From Phascolarctos cinereus (Eukaryota > Chordata > Mammalia > Diprotodontia > Phascolarctidae): DNA of 64,000 nucleotides. Position numbers and translations under genes: made by a program. Below, piece by piece: positions 43,831 through 56,644 of this stretch. Every line of letters starts with the position of its first letter. The stretch's first letter is position 1. The notes beneath the pieces are model-generated. The model ran no database searches and had not been told where the DNA came from. It saw nothing but the letters and a program-made list of their open reading frames with translations. The stretch spans positions 1,466,001 through 1,530,000 of the forward strand of contig NW_018344272.1 in the NCBI RefSeq assembly GCF_002099425.1, given 5' to 3'.

Positions 43831-44899
43831 AGGGGTAGTGTGCTTCTATGAAACACCAGAAGAACAGGCAGGAGGGGAGTGAAAGATAAAAAGCCTGGAC
43901 CCCTTGTCAAAATGGAGACCCTGGGAAGAACTCACTGATAGAAGAAGGTAGACAGAGAGGTGGAGGGAACTGATTAAATTTGTAACTCTATAATCCTAGG
44001 ATAAATTTATAAGAAATATTTTCCCAGAAAATAACTCAGCTCAAAAACTAATAATCATTAGCCATTATAGGAGAAATAAAAAAACTCACAAGATTATAGA
44101 ATGAGAACTTCCATAGCTACTCAAGTTGGGGTCAAGGTTGATCTAAGGATACTAGTGGTAGAAAGACTAAATAAAAGTTTGGCAAAAGGGCAAAAAAAAA
44201 TTGTCTAGCATTAGCCCTATTTTTTGACCAAATCCCTAATCTTAGACTTAAAAGCTCTTTTTTTTTTGGCATGGTAACCATAAATTCTAGAGTTTTCTGG
44301 GGCTTATCACACATTTCAGGAGGTGGCAGTTTATTTTATTAATTGCTGTCATGGATGCTTAGATCCACACAAGAGAGAAGAAAAATACTCAAAGAACATT
44401 ACCATCTGATTCCTAGGATGAACAGTGTATTCACTAATTGAAACTTACAGAGTTATTACATGCAGTTTAATCCAAATTTAAGAAATGAGTTTTAATGATA
44501 AGGAAATTTATTATATGTTTTTCTTAACATGGGTAATTTTTCAGAAGGATATTGAGGTAGCAATTATGGCCTATGTGTCTCATTAAGCAAGTTTATATGA
44601 GAGGCCAATTATGCTTAAAGTACTTAAAGTACTTTAAGGCTGTTTTATACAATAAGCATTTTCACTTGCAGCTTCTGTCTTTTGCATTTGGTTACCTCTC
44701 ACTCATCTGATAGAAAACAATTTTATTAAACATTTATATTAATTGGCATTCCAACAACTACTTCCTGGGCACTACTTACACATCCCATTAAGCAGTGTAT
44801 GAAATAGCTCTGTAATCCTCCTCCTCCTCCTCTTTGACATTATCCTTTTTCTTCTTCTAGTCAATCTACATTAACACCAATAAAATGCCCTTCCTTAGC
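43831..44899. other. Unassigned sequence
   Basis: About 1 kb without a recognised element. Contains (CTC)n-like CCTCCTCCTCCTC near 44817. Confidence 0.4.
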
Positions 44900-45170
44900 A
44901 GGAGTTTTGACTGTATCATGTCTTTGTTCAGCCTCTACACAGGTTTACCATGGCATTTTGCATCAGGCTTTCTAATTTTAAATCACAAGGCATTCTGCTT
45001 ATCACTCTATGTCTTTCCATATTCCTGTAGTGACTACTTTCCCTCTGCCCTTGGCTTTCCTGGTATCTCATTTCCATTTCACAGCTTGCACTCTGCATAG
45101 AAAAAATAATTTTCTACTTCCCATCCTCCTACTATTCTTCCAGTCTTTTTAAGAGCCTCCACAAATTCCA
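44900..45170 (+). mobile_element. Possible L2 C-terminal fragment, sense
   Basis: GACTGTATCATGTCTTTGTTCAGCC followed by CATGGCATTTTGCATCAGGC, similar in order to the L2 ORF2 C-terminal region but weakly. Confidence 0.3.
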
Positions 45171-45254
45171 GATACGCTTGTTTTTTTTCGGGGGGGAGGG
45201 AGGCAAAATGTGTTCAGTAGGGATCTGTTTCCATCACATTTTTGTTGAGGCAAT

Positions 45255-45450
45255 CTTAAGATTTACAGCTAGAAGGGATCTTTAAGATAATAAAGTATTA
45301 TTCCCTTATTTTACATATGAAGCAACTGAGGCCCAGAGACATTAAAGTTACTTGCCCAAGGTCATACAGATAAATTGATTAGGGCAAGATTTAAACCTAG
45401 ATCTTCTGACTCTAAATTCAATGCTCTATCCATTATACCACACTGCTTTT
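45255..45450 (-). repeat. CORE-SINE, antisense
   Basis: TTACAGCTAGAAGGGATCTTTAAG, GAAGCAACTGAGGCCCAGAGAC, TACTTGCCCAAGGTCATACAG, TCTATCCATTATACCACACTGC head. Confidence 0.7.
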
Positions 45451-45593
45451 CTATTCAACTCAAGTACACCAAAATAGATTTTTTTTAATATTTAGAAAAA
45501 TAATAATTGGAAACAAATAATTGAGCTCCATTTCCTTTCCCTTCCCTTCTGTGCCCTGCCTGACTAGTGGGTAATATAATTTTATCCAATCAA

Positions 45594-45625
<32 letters not shown>

Positions 45626-45641
45626 TGTGTGTGTGTGTGTT
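45594..45641. repeat. (TG)n microsatellite
   Basis: TG run with a single TATG interruption. Confidence 0.95.
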
Positions 45642-45724
45642 TAGGAAAGGAAATGCTTTAGTTCTGTATACAGAGCAAGGAAAATAGTCTGACTGCTGTC
45701 CTGGTACCACAAGTTGTTAAAAGA

Positions 45725-46270
45725 CTGACAATATTTATAGCAGCTCTATTAGTGGGTGCAAAGAACTGGAAACTAAAGGGGGTGCTCATCAATTGGGGAA
45801 TGGCTAAATAAGTTATAATAGCTTAGCATAGTGTATGACAAGGTAGATGATTAATAAATGCTAAAATGATAAACATGAATGTAATGAAATGTTACTGTAA
45901 CAAAGACAAATGTGACATTTTCAAAGAAACCTGGGAAGATTTGTATCAATTGATGCAGAGTGAAATGGTCAGAGCCAGTAGAACAATTTATACAATAACA
46001 ACTTTGTAAAGATGAAAAACTTTGAAAAATGCAACGATCTTCTATGATTTCAGAGGACTGATTATGAAGCATGATATCCACATCCTAATAAAAAGGTGAT
46101 ACATTCAAAATGCAAAATGAAGCATATTTTTGGGTGGCATGGTCAGTATGTTGTTTTGCTTGATTATAACTGTTACAAAGATTTTGTTTATATTTTTTCC
46201 CAATGAGGGGAATAAGGAGAGAAAATAGATTTTGTTATTTGAAAAAATAAAATTATAATTAAAAATTTTT
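45725..46270 (+). mobile_element. L1 3' end, sense (old type)
   Basis: CAATTGGGGAATGGCTAAATAAGTT, GAATGTAATGAAATGTTACTGTAAC, CTGGGAAGATTTGTATCAATTGATGCAGAGTGAAATGGTCAG (ORF2 C-terminal coding) and a 3' UTR with TTTTGCTTGATTATAACTGTTACAAAG, ending in an A-rich AAAAAATAAAATTATAATT tail. Confidence 0.8.
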
Positions 46271-46764
46271 ATAAGAATTTTTTCTATCATATACGATATA
46301 CTCTGTGTTGGCAGTATGGGACAATATTGACAAGAATCATCAGATGAATGAGTTTGATACCATTGGAAAAATACCTACATCAATAAGATTATATATCCAT
46401 TAAAGCATAAAAAGTGTAAGTAGATTTGCTATAATAGAATGTACAATTAAAACCATGTAATTCAAACAATAGAAAATGATACTTTCTCCCATTTTTTTAC
46501 ATATAATATGCTTTTATTCTGAATATTTTAGAAACTTTTGCAAACAATGGCAGCTGTTTCTAACAAATGAAAACATAGTAGACATTTGCTCAACTTAAAA
46601 AAATTGGTATCAAGAACATAGTACATACAATTCCATTTTGAATCTTTCCGTTGCTGTCTTTTAAATTTGACTTCAAGAATTTGTAATTTGATACTGATAT
46701 ATGGCAAACACAATGCGAAAAGCTTTTACCATATTTATTAGAAATTGGTTAAAAATAATAATGA
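46271..46764. other. Unassigned AT-rich sequence
   Basis: Nothing recognised; a short open segment at about 46300-46400 is discussed under rejected items. Confidence 0.4.
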
Positions 46765-46935
46765 AAATACTGAGTTAGAATTGAGAAGATCTGCCCTTGA
46801 GTGTCAGGTCTTCCATTTAGCTACTCTACTTTGAGCAAACTATTTATTCATTCTCCGTTTGCTTGTCTGTAAACTGGGCATAATAATATCTTTGCTGTCT
46901 GGTTCATAGGATTGTTTTAAGAGTTGTGCACATAC
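46765..46935 (+). repeat. CORE-SINE (MIR-like), sense
   Basis: TTAGAATTGAGAAGATCTGCCC head, TTGCTTGTCTGTAAACTGGGCATAATAA core, GGTTCATAGGATTGTTTTAAGAG. Confidence 0.6.
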
Positions 46936-48194
46936 AGACACATACATATATATGTGAGGCATCAGAGTAAGCCTTTTTTTTTGAGAAAGAAAAAGAAAAT
47001 AACTATTGCATTTCAAAATAATTTTTGGAAGAGAAAAAACTGTGAAACACAGTGTCTGCATAGGAATAAGCATATGTTAATGACTATCAGTGCCCCCCTT
47101 ATTTCTATGGTGATTTCCTTTTTTTAAATGAACATTTTTTTTCTGATAATTTGCTTGCATTTCTTCCATAGCCACTTCTAGGAAAAGATAAATATCTCAT
47201 TTGCCATATAAAGTCAAATAAATATATGTCAAATATTTATATCTTAAGAAAAAATCACTATACTTCTGGGGCAAGAAAGTTTTGCTGATTCTTGGGGAAA
47301 AGAAAGAGAAAGATTAAGGAATATTTTGGGCTGTAATAATATTTGAACTTCAAAATAAACCTGCAAAAGTGTAAGCTCCATGAATACAGGGGCTATACCT
47401 AAACTTTGTATCCTTTCTTATTTCTTACATACAGTGAATGCTAATTTATGTTTAATAAATGAATAAATATATGCATACATGAATGAATGTGTAAAATATA
47501 TGAATCCCTTCTAGTTATTTAATAATGTATGCATTGTTATTTGAAAAACTGAGGTACAGAGACCATTCCAATTATTGGTTTAATCAATAAATCATGCTCT
47601 TTAAATGGAAGGGCAATTGAAAGAGAAAGCCTTTTTGTTAACATAAAGAGCCTACATTTTCAGCTTAGAAAATAATTCATGTTAGAAGCTTTCCACTATT
47701 GTTTTTAACTTTCAAAACCTAACTTTTCATTCTCCCAAAGAAAATATGACCTAATTCAAGCATTTCTTCCTTACATTGTTAATATGTTTCAATTCTTATT
47801 TCTCAGCAACTCCTTCTACCTTTGACACTATTATCATAGATGATTATTGATTTTTGGTTCCTGCACCATAATAATTAATTTAAAATATAGCAGAATAATT
47901 TTGATTTTTGTGTACAGAATCCTATTGATTTCTTGTCTTGGTATTTTTGTGAGACTAGAGGGTGAAGAAGGGTAAAGATTACATAAAAAATTGCATCATA
48001 TTGTTCACTAGGTAAACAATGTTACTAAACATAATTTCATTTAAATGGCATATCTTGCTTTAATAATAGAGGAAATTGACATAGATTGAGTGTATGAGTT
48101 CTATGCTACTTCCGAAATAATTGACTTTCCAATTAACAAAAACATTTCTTCAATGTCTATCTCCAAGACAACATCATCTACAAGGTTATCTAGA
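46936..48194. other. Mostly unassigned AT-rich sequence
   Basis: Contains one weak L2 3' end (47365-47460); otherwise nothing recognised. Confidence 0.4.
47365..47460 (+). mobile_element. L2 LINE 3' end, sense, weak
   Basis: GTAAGCTCCATGAATACAGGGGCT and ATGTTTAATAAATGAATAAA in L2 terminal order. Confidence 0.45.
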
Positions 48195-48385
48195 AAGGCA
48201 GCATAATACAATGGAAAGACCACTAGCTGAAGCTCAAGACCTCTTGTTCATATCCCACATTTTTTGCTTGCTACCTGTGTGACCTTAGAAAAGCATTTAA
48301 TTTTGTAGGTTTTATATTCTTCATCAGCAAAATGAGGACAGACCACATACTACCCTAAACTCTAAGTCTACAATCCTATGCTTAC
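48195..48385 (+). repeat. CORE-SINE (MAR1-like), sense
   Basis: GGCAGCATAATACAATGGAAAGACCACTAGCTG head, CTACCTGTGTGACCTTAG, AACTCTAAGTCTACAATCCTATG end. Confidence 0.7.
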
Positions 48386-48738
48386 CTAAATAAAAGAATA
48401 AAAAATAAAAATAAAAGAATCCTTAAAAGCCCTGCCTGCACTCCCTCATATAACACTTGTCATTTAAATGAATTCCTTTGTAAAGGAGGCATGGTCCTGA
48501 GAATCATACACATATATAAATAATCTCTATTCTTTTGTAAAACTGTTGTATTTCAAAGGGTAATACAAGTCTGAGGACCATGGGGTCTTGCTATGTACCT
48601 TTGATTTATACTTGGTGTGACGAACATCCTAAAATGCCAGTTCAAACTTTAGTCTTTAATGGCAACCTTTGAAATGATGTACCTGCAGTCATCGTTTTGT
48701 GGTGCAACAGTGACAACCAGTGGCCACTGGATCAGAGG
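48386..48738. other. Unassigned sequence
   Basis: Nothing recognised. Confidence 0.4.
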
Positions 48739-48753
48739 TTTTTTTTTTTTTTT

Positions 48754-48806
<53 letters not shown>
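48739..48806. repeat. T-run plus (CT)n microsatellite
   Basis: About 15 T then CTCTTCTC and roughly 25 CT units. It creates the spurious serine/leucine and arginine/glutamate frames on both strands. Confidence 0.95.
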
Positions 48807-48811
<5 letters not shown>

Positions 48812-51809
48812 GGTACTATACGCATTTTAAAAGAATCCACATCTGCTTTCTAAAAGTCCTAATTAGAAATAATTCTCTGGCCTATCTGCATCACATCTCA
48901 GGTTACGGCTAGATATTTTCATTTGTCTCATTGAGGAAAGTCTTGGTTTTAGAAATCCAACCTTTAAATTTACAAGAATTAAATGAGAGATTGCTGCCAA
49001 TTTATACTGTAGTTCACCTTTCAGTCACAGTCTATGTAACCCAAAGTTTTGTTGCTGATGCTGCTTGACATAAATCAAATCACTTCAAAAACATTAAGAA
49101 ATCATTTTTTCCCCCTTTGCTGTCCAGGGAAAGAAAAGAGCTGCTAGGTATCTACAAAAATTGGGTTATTCCACTCTGTGGGCAAACACTTGGGGGTATA
49201 TGATTATGTGTTACTTGAAACATCCCAGATGGGCCTGTCCTTTGATACTTGAAAGGCCCATTATCTCTCTTAAATACAGAGTTTATTGGAGAAAAACCTT
49301 TCTAAAGTAATGGTCTGTAAAATGTCAAGTGAAAGTCTGAGCTTTTTTTACTTTTTTTTTTTTTAATTTTAGACCCCAAGCAGTTAGGACTAATAATTTA
49401 ATCTATGTGTTTATTTTAAATTCCTTAGGACAGATCTATTTGTAGCTTCCTAAAGCTTAGTACAAATGAGGCACAGCAATCTGGAAATACCAGTCCTACT
49501 AGCATCTTATGCCATTTCTACTCCATATCAAACTGCTTTTTGAGTGTGGCTCCAGACCTCCATTTCCTCTCCACTGGCACTGCTTTAAGAGTGCTTATGG
49601 CAAATTTGCTTCTGTAATCATAACTTGAACCCATCTGGGGATGAGATTGGCTTCGAGCTTAGAATTTCCACTTAACATATTCATGATTAGCATGCACAGA
49701 AGGAGTCGAATTAGGATGAATGTTTTTGGAACAGTACAGATAAATCCTCATAAATGTAGTACACCAGTTCTGGAAATGCACAGTGCTGAAATGTAATGAA
49801 GCTGATCTCTGTGGAGAGTTTGGTATTCTCAGTATCATGCCTCTCCTAATGAACTCATTTAGATTAGAAAATGGATTTAATATTTTATTGGAATTAACCT
49901 GAGCCAGTAAAGAGGATTACAATTTCTTTCCATAAATATAGTGATATTACAGGGTGAGGTAGCATGTTACATGAATATTAAGCACTTTATGAACATTGTC
50001 ATGAAGCCAAAAAAAGAATAAAGTAATTATATTTTAAATAGTAGTACTGTTCTTATAATAATTAAATTTGAATAACAATAAAAGAATATTTTGAGAAGAT
50101 TTAAATCAGAATTTTGTTGCATTTTCAAAACTAAAAAGCCATGTGATTGAAATGAAAATCCTGATTTAGCTTCTATGCATCCAACTTCAGCAGAACTTTC
50201 CCAAGGGAAAAATAAACCAGGAACAAATCTGGAGAAAAGGAGAAAGCTAAAAACCCTGGATCTGGTGCAGAAGCTGGTATCTCCTTTGTCTACAATTACC
50301 CTTATTTGCCTTGACTGGGGCAGACCAGGGAGTAAAGAAATAAAACTGAATTGCCAAGTCATGTAATTATTTTATGTTTTGGTCATGCTTTCTATGGATT
50401 GGGGGTAAATCCAAACTCATTTGTATATTCTTGGAGTTAACTACTACTTTTTACAATTATTTTACAATTTGGTGTCTTCTCAAAATCTATGAAAAGAGAA
50501 ACGTGAATACTTAAAATCAAGAATAATAAAAGGCAAGCCATAAAACTGCTAGCTACTCTTCATACCATTAATGCTTAAGGACACACCTGATTAAATATGA
50601 ACAATGCACTAGCACCAAACTTTGCTTCATTTTAAGGAAGGTGGCATAGCATCTCCTTGAAAATGCTTGAAACAAAGGACATATCTTGGTCTTACAATGT
50701 ATGCTAAGCATTTCTACATATTTTGTAAAGTCAGCTACTGTGCATGTGTGCACCAGAGCATTCCCTGCTTTTACAGGATAAGCTGCAGTGAGCACTTAGG
50801 GCTAAGGGGACATGGTTGGGTCTTAAGGCTGGAGGAAGTATTATGACAAAATCTGAACACCTGCTATAAAATTGGTCAGTTGCCTGTGCTGAGTTAGTTT
50901 TAAAGGGGTACTCTATTCCCCTCCTTAACTCTGCCTCTATTATCAAAGCTTTTTGCTTGGGTTTAAGTGTGTTGTCATTGACTGTTTCATATTTTTCTTC
51001 TCAAACTAACATTTTCAGAACTTTCCACAAGTGATGTTCTTTTAAAGCTTCATTCACACTGGGACTTTGAGATAATGCTATTAAACTGATTCTAAAGAAA
51101 ATCATTACAACTGCATGTTGACTGTGCTAGAAAATTCAGTACCCAAATAAGTAACATCAGCATAAGAATATTGTAGCTGATGAAACTCAGAAGCAAGAAT
51201 ACTGGTAGGACTTGAAATGGGAAAGGCCTTGAAAAGGAAGAGTAGGCTGTTAAAAGGAAGTATGTGGCTGGGTCTAAATATACTGGGAAAAAGAGAAAGG
51301 CCTACAGCTATAGTTGCCTGAATTTGAGATGCAATAGGAAACTAAGGGGAGAATGGTAGTATTTCAGGGGAAATAGGATATAAAAAGAAGAGGAAGGAAA
51401 AGAAAATGATTGAGGAATAGAAAAAAAAATGGGATTTGGAAAACTATATTCCACTGGTCTTGTGTTTCAATTTATTTTATTTAAGGATTTTTTTCTACAA
51501 TTTTTCAACTCCAGAGAGATGCTCTCATTTCATTTAAGAAAATTCTAAGATTGGTTCTGAACAAAGCAGCTACAGTGAAATACATTTTGAAATGGTTGAG
51601 AACACACAGAGAAAATGGAACATTATTCCTTTTCTTATTCTGCAATCCTAAGATATTTTTATTCAAAGATATTTTGACAGATGCATGAAGATATCATTAT
51701 TAATATTTCTTGCACCCATGCAAATGGCAGTGCTGCCCTATTACTCACAATTGGCTGGATAGAAAAGAGAAAAAAGAGGAAAAAAGTCATAAGACTAATA
51801 GCTGAAAAG
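48807..51809. other. Longest repeat-poor stretch, candidate conserved non-coding
   Basis: About 3 kb without a recognised LINE, SINE or DNA element, unusual in this window. The part at about 48930-49850 has mixed composition and many short palindromic words but no long frame. Two weak LTR-like hints (TATAAAATTGG near 50866; AATAAAACTG near 50339) were not strong enough to call. Confidence 0.4.
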
Positions 51810-51975
51810 AACAAGAAAATTTTCCCCAGTCCTCTACTTTTACAGATGAGGAAACTGGGGTACAGAGAGGAAAAAGTGATGTAATTAAAAACACATAGTA
51901 AACAGCAAAAAAAAAAAAAGAATCAAACCCAAGTCATTTGGCTACATATCCATTTCCTTTTGATACCATTACCTC
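51810..51975 (-). repeat. CORE-SINE, antisense
   Basis: CTTTTACAGATGAGGAAACTGGGGTACAGAG core, then AATCAAACCCAAGTCATTTGGCTAC. An A13 run lies inside. Confidence 0.6.
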
Positions 51976-54054
51976 AATCCGTGGTCTTAAAATCAAATTT
52001 TCTATTCAAGTATATACTAACAATCTTTTGCATCACTAACTAATCTTATGTAACTTTATGTAACTAAAGAATTTGAATAAGACTTTGGTGGAGGGAATGA
52101 TTACTTGCTGCTGTCAGCCTATGAGGACTATAGTTGGCACAAGAGCATGGAAAAAGAGTAGCATTTATTTTTCCTTCCTGAAAAGAGAGATGGGGAAGGG
52201 GGGTGGTTAGAGACAGAGAGAGAAGTAGAGAGAGAGACAGAGAGGCAGAGATCTTTGTGAAGTGGCAGATATGTAGAGGAATTGGTAATATGTCCTTGAT
52301 TCCCAGATTATTTCTCTTTATCCATGATGTTTCTCTCCATAGAGGGAAAAATTACAATTTTCCTGTCCCAAACGCCCATTACCAACTCATTTCTCATGCA
52401 GGCACAAAATGGCAACTAATCATTGTCTCCACCATCAAGGTGAGTTTTATGAAGATGCTTCAAAAGGCTTGAACCTAGGGTTATATTTGCCTTCACAAAC
52501 ATTTGTTGATCTGATAATAAATTCAAGGGAGTCAAAGGACAAAGAGGTATACAATATGACTAGGGGAAGAGAGCTGGAAAATAGTTCAAAGTAGCTTAGT
52601 GGTCTTGGGTCTGAACATTGATTTCAATGACCTATGAGGTAATTTTGTCTTCTTTCCAACTTTATGTGCCAACATTTCCTTTGAACTGTTGGGGGGAAAG
52701 CATCTTTTTAGCATGCAAGAGAAAAGATGTTTGCTCATGAGTCTATAATCAACCTAGAATTTGAAACAAAAGCTCACCTAAAAAGATGCAAACTTTGTAA
52801 GATTTCTTAGATTTCCTTAACATTTTTGACTGACACAGAGGTTTTTGGTATTGCTGTGTAAAATTTTGTGTTCAGGAAATTATACTTGTTGGATGTTTTC
52901 CAGGATTTTGTGAGAATTAATGGCTTCACATTGATGAAGTCTTTAAGATGCTTTGTTGAAGGTTTTATACCACCATATTGTTTCGCATTCTTATCAGGAA
53001 GTATTTTGATGAAAAAGTGCTAGGTACTTCAAATATCTTTATGTATTTATACTCTCTATTATTCCTGAATTATAATACTCAGGAAATATCTTAATTTTGA
53101 CTCTTCAGACGTACAAAACCTTGAAATATGGAACTTCTACAGATGTTATTCTTTGCTGAAGCAGATAGTGTTAACCCTACCTCTTCCTTACTTTGGTGAG
53201 GGAGAATAAAATTGTTACCCCATTTGTCACCAAAGTTGTCTTACAATTTATTTTGCATGAGTATTTAACAATGTAACAGTTTTATGAGTGACCTGATAAG
53301 ACACATTTTCAATATTTCATGTTCTGAAGGTGAGACTGAGTCCTGCTGATAATAGTAATTGCTGGTGCCTTAAAACAGTATGCAGGCAGACCACAGGCTC
53401 AGAAATGAAGCCCATACTTTGTGTCACAGGCATCTCAGATGCATTATCTGGCCATCTTATTTAACTCTAATTTACCTTCAACTCCATTGTCAAGCTATGA
53501 ACTAGGTTGATTGTTAAATTTGTATTTTTCAACTAAATGTTTAGTTAATTGGTGAAAATATTCTTTTCTGTAAGTATCATTATCAACTCAAGAAGGCGGT
53601 GAAAGATATCACTTTACTCATGAAGGCAGATGGAAAGAAACTGCTATCTTGTGAGGAGATCCCACATAGATTAAGTAGAGTGTATATAACACTTGCTCTA
53701 ATGTTAACCATTGAAGTATGATGATTTCAATTATCTCGCTGCCTGTCTTCCCTAAGCAGTGTTTACCACCATGTCTCTTCTGTTCAGAGAGATGCCTTGA
53801 CACACAGACCAATAACTTTCCCCTTTGAGTCACATCCTGGATGAATAACATTTTTAGGTCAGGTTGCATTTGACCTGTAAGCCACAAGAGCTATCTAAAG
53901 CTTTTGGGAAATAATGAAAATGACCCGAAAATGTTTTGAAAATTGCTGTCATATTCTGAACTTTCACCTTCTAGAAATCCATTTATTGAGAAAGCAAGAC
54001 AATGCAACACCTCATTTCATATGGTTCTCAAAATACTTAAATGTAGAGCATGTG
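51976..54054. other. Repeat-poor stretch
   Basis: About 2 kb with a short (GA)-rich tract at 52210-52250 and nothing else recognised. The frames at 52203-52472 and 53618-53887 have no domain. Confidence 0.4.
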
Positions 54055-54245
54055 ATCTATTAGAAAGAACATTCATCTGGGAGCCAGGGGACCTGTGTTC
54101 TAGCCTTGACTAAGGCCTTATAAGTCTGGGCAAAATTCTAAGCTGCTTTTGGCCTCAATTTCCTGCTTTGACAAATAAGGAAGCTGAATTAAATGATCTC
54201 TCAGGTTCCTCTCAGCTCTAAAAGTCTTTATGGTTCCCTTTTTAC
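54055..54245 (+). repeat. CORE-SINE (MAR1-like), sense
   Basis: GATCTATTAGAAAGAACATTCATCTGGGAGCC head, GGCCTCAATTTCCTGCTTTGAC core, CTCAGGTTCCTCTCAGCTCTAAAAG end. Confidence 0.7.
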
Positions 54246-56439
54246 AATTCTGCTTAGCTTTTCAATTGAGAGCCTATTTAATTGGCATAATGAAAGGGCC
54301 TGAATTCTGTGGCAGGTTTCTGACCAAAGTTAAACTTGAAGGAATTAGTGTATCCATCTAGGCACCATCAACCTGACTAAGGAAAAAAAATAACTTTTTC
54401 CATGAGCCAAGTTTTTTTTTTTCCTTTTCACATTAACTGGGTTGTACAGTGGCAAGAGCAGCAGCCAGCAGCAGGAATTTTATCTGGTGGCTCTTTTTCA
54501 CTATGGTGCTGATTTCATGATTCATACTTTGATTCAAAAAAATCCATGTTAGGCTGCTCTTCTGTCTCCTATTAGCCTTTGTCATCTGAAAAATTTATTT
54601 CTTGATATGCATGGCTGGTTGATCTCACTTCTTTACTGTGAATAATGTCAATTATGACCAGGGGCTCCTTAACTTTCCTCTTGTCATTTGGAGCATGATA
54701 TTTTTCTTTTGCATTCTTTTATTTTCCACTGGGTCTATTTCAAGGACTTTAATTTTATAATAAGGAATATTGGTAGCATTTTATTTGATACTCTGTGGAA
54801 AGAAAAATTGATCCTGCTATTTTCTTGCAATGGATATGGCAATGGTGCCATATATAAGATATAAATACATACATAAGATTTTCGCTTGTTGGAATAGCAA
54901 GCTATACCAATCTTACTCTTCCCACTTCTATTCAAGGATGGGCCAAATAGAATGAATTCTTTCCTTTTATACATTTCCAATGTATGGATTGTCAATGTAA
55001 TCTAATTTACAAATTAAGTAAATAAATTTTATTTTTAAGGATCAATTTATATTTACTGAAATTTGAATCTCCTAAACACACTCCAGAATAAGTTAGCAAG
55101 TGATGGGAAATTAACCTACATCCAGGCTGAATGACACCAGCTTTTCTGTGACCAATTGAAGGAGAACCTTCACATGTAACCTTTTGCATTCTTGTGAGCA
55201 GAATGTTTTTTGTCTGTACATCTGTGTTTAGACATGGTAAATAAATTAGAATATGTAGATGATGAGGCCAATAAGTGTTAGAAGTTGGTAACTAAAGATT
55301 GGAGGAAGAGGTAAATATGGATTGCAAAAGAGTACTGGATTTGAGTCCCATCACTGAGGTTCAAATGCTGGAGTGCAGTTATGAGTAACAATATCATCGC
55401 TTTAACATGGTATATCTCTCTAGTTGTGGTCCTGACTTTTCTGGCTACCTTCAGACTAGAACACGGGAATTATGTGCATTGTCCTTTTATCCTGGAGATT
55501 GGTGCTGGCAGGGTATAGTCCTGCTGTTCCTCTTTGTCTATATTTTTCCTAATTGTCACATGTTTTTCTTGGTAAATGGAAAAGGGTTTCTGCTGGATGA
55601 GGCTGAACAGTTTAGTTAAAAAAGTTATTTGTGAAGACCAATTTTCTCCGGCGATGAGCAATGACTTAGTAACATACAAACTTTTATAATTCATGTCATT
55701 TCCTTACATACTGAGGAAAGAAGCACTCTATTTCAGTAAAGAGAAAAGTGAGGATATAAAGACTGAGCTGCTAAACATGTGAGGCAGTGGCCATCCATAA
55801 AATGTGATGAAGACTATGGTGAAGGAGCTGGATGCTCCAGCTCCTGAGTGATCCAGCAGTCCTTATCCATCAATTTTAGCTGCATGAATTGGCATGAATA
55901 CTTCTCTAGCATTCCCTTGAAGTCTCAAAGTATGTCTGATATCATTTTCCTATAGGTCAATGGTGGGCATTTCTTTCAGAGTATACTTATCAAGGTGAAG
56001 ATCATGGCAAAGATTGAAGAAAGTCTCTTTTTTTTTGTAGCAAGCCCACATGATTTCAAAGGAAGAATGCTGCAGATCATCAATGGGATCTTACAGGTTG
56101 AAAAAATGTATACAAATAACATTTCTCAGAACAGTCTGAGAGAGGGAGGTGATAGATTTTGATGATTGCTTCTGTGTCCAGTTCAACAGATAGGATGGGA
56201 CAAACACCAATGGGATGGAAAAAAAGTAATATTCACCAATACTTTCATCCATATGCATGAGAATATGATGCCTATGACATTTAAGGTCTTAGGCACAAAA
56301 TTATTTCTTCAACTTTCAGGGTCAAGCAATACTGCTCCTCTAGGTCCATATGGAGAGCTCTATGTTCAGCATTTCCATCTTACAATAGATACCTGAAGCT
56401 GTAAAATTTTCCTTTGGGACCACAGAGAAGTTTCATAGG
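54246..56439. other. Repeat-poor stretch
   Basis: About 2.2 kb with nothing confidently recognised. A possible SINE head near 55330-55380 is too weak to call. Confidence 0.4.
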
Positions 56440-56640
56440 ATTATAAGATTCATAGATTTAAAGCTTGACAGAATCTTAGTGCCCATCTAGTCAAATCTTT
56501 TCTCTTTATTGATGAGGAAAATGATACCAAAGAGAAGTAAAGGGATTTGCCTAAGGTCACATAAGGAGTAAATTCCAGAGCCAGATTCAAATTCAGGTCT
56601 TCTGATTTTAAATCAGCACTCTTTATACCGTATGGCATTG
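56440..56640 (-). repeat. CORE-SINE, antisense
   Basis: AAGATTCATAGATTTAAAGCTTGACAG, TGATGAGGAAAATGATACCAAAGAG, TGCCTAAGGTCACATAAGGAG, GGTCTTCTGATTTTAAATCAGC. Confidence 0.7.
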
Positions 56641-56644
56641 GCTC

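Noticed and set aside
43554-43910. 118-codon minus frame with Thr-His repeats
   Set aside because: Product of the (TG)n microsatellite within L2-derived sequence.
46300-46400. Short open segment after a pyrimidine-AG stretch, encoding AVWDNIDKNHQMNEFD
   Set aside because: Only about 30 codons before a stop, no partner exon, no domain recognised. It could be chance or a tiny pseudogene remnant; not enough to call.
48649-48912. Arg-Glu and Ser-Leu rich frames on both strands
   Set aside because: They translate the (CT)n tract at 48739-48806.
50160-50960. LTR-like hints (AATAAA and TATAAAA in possible order)
   Set aside because: No second copy in the window, no consistent ends, signals common in AT-rich DNA.
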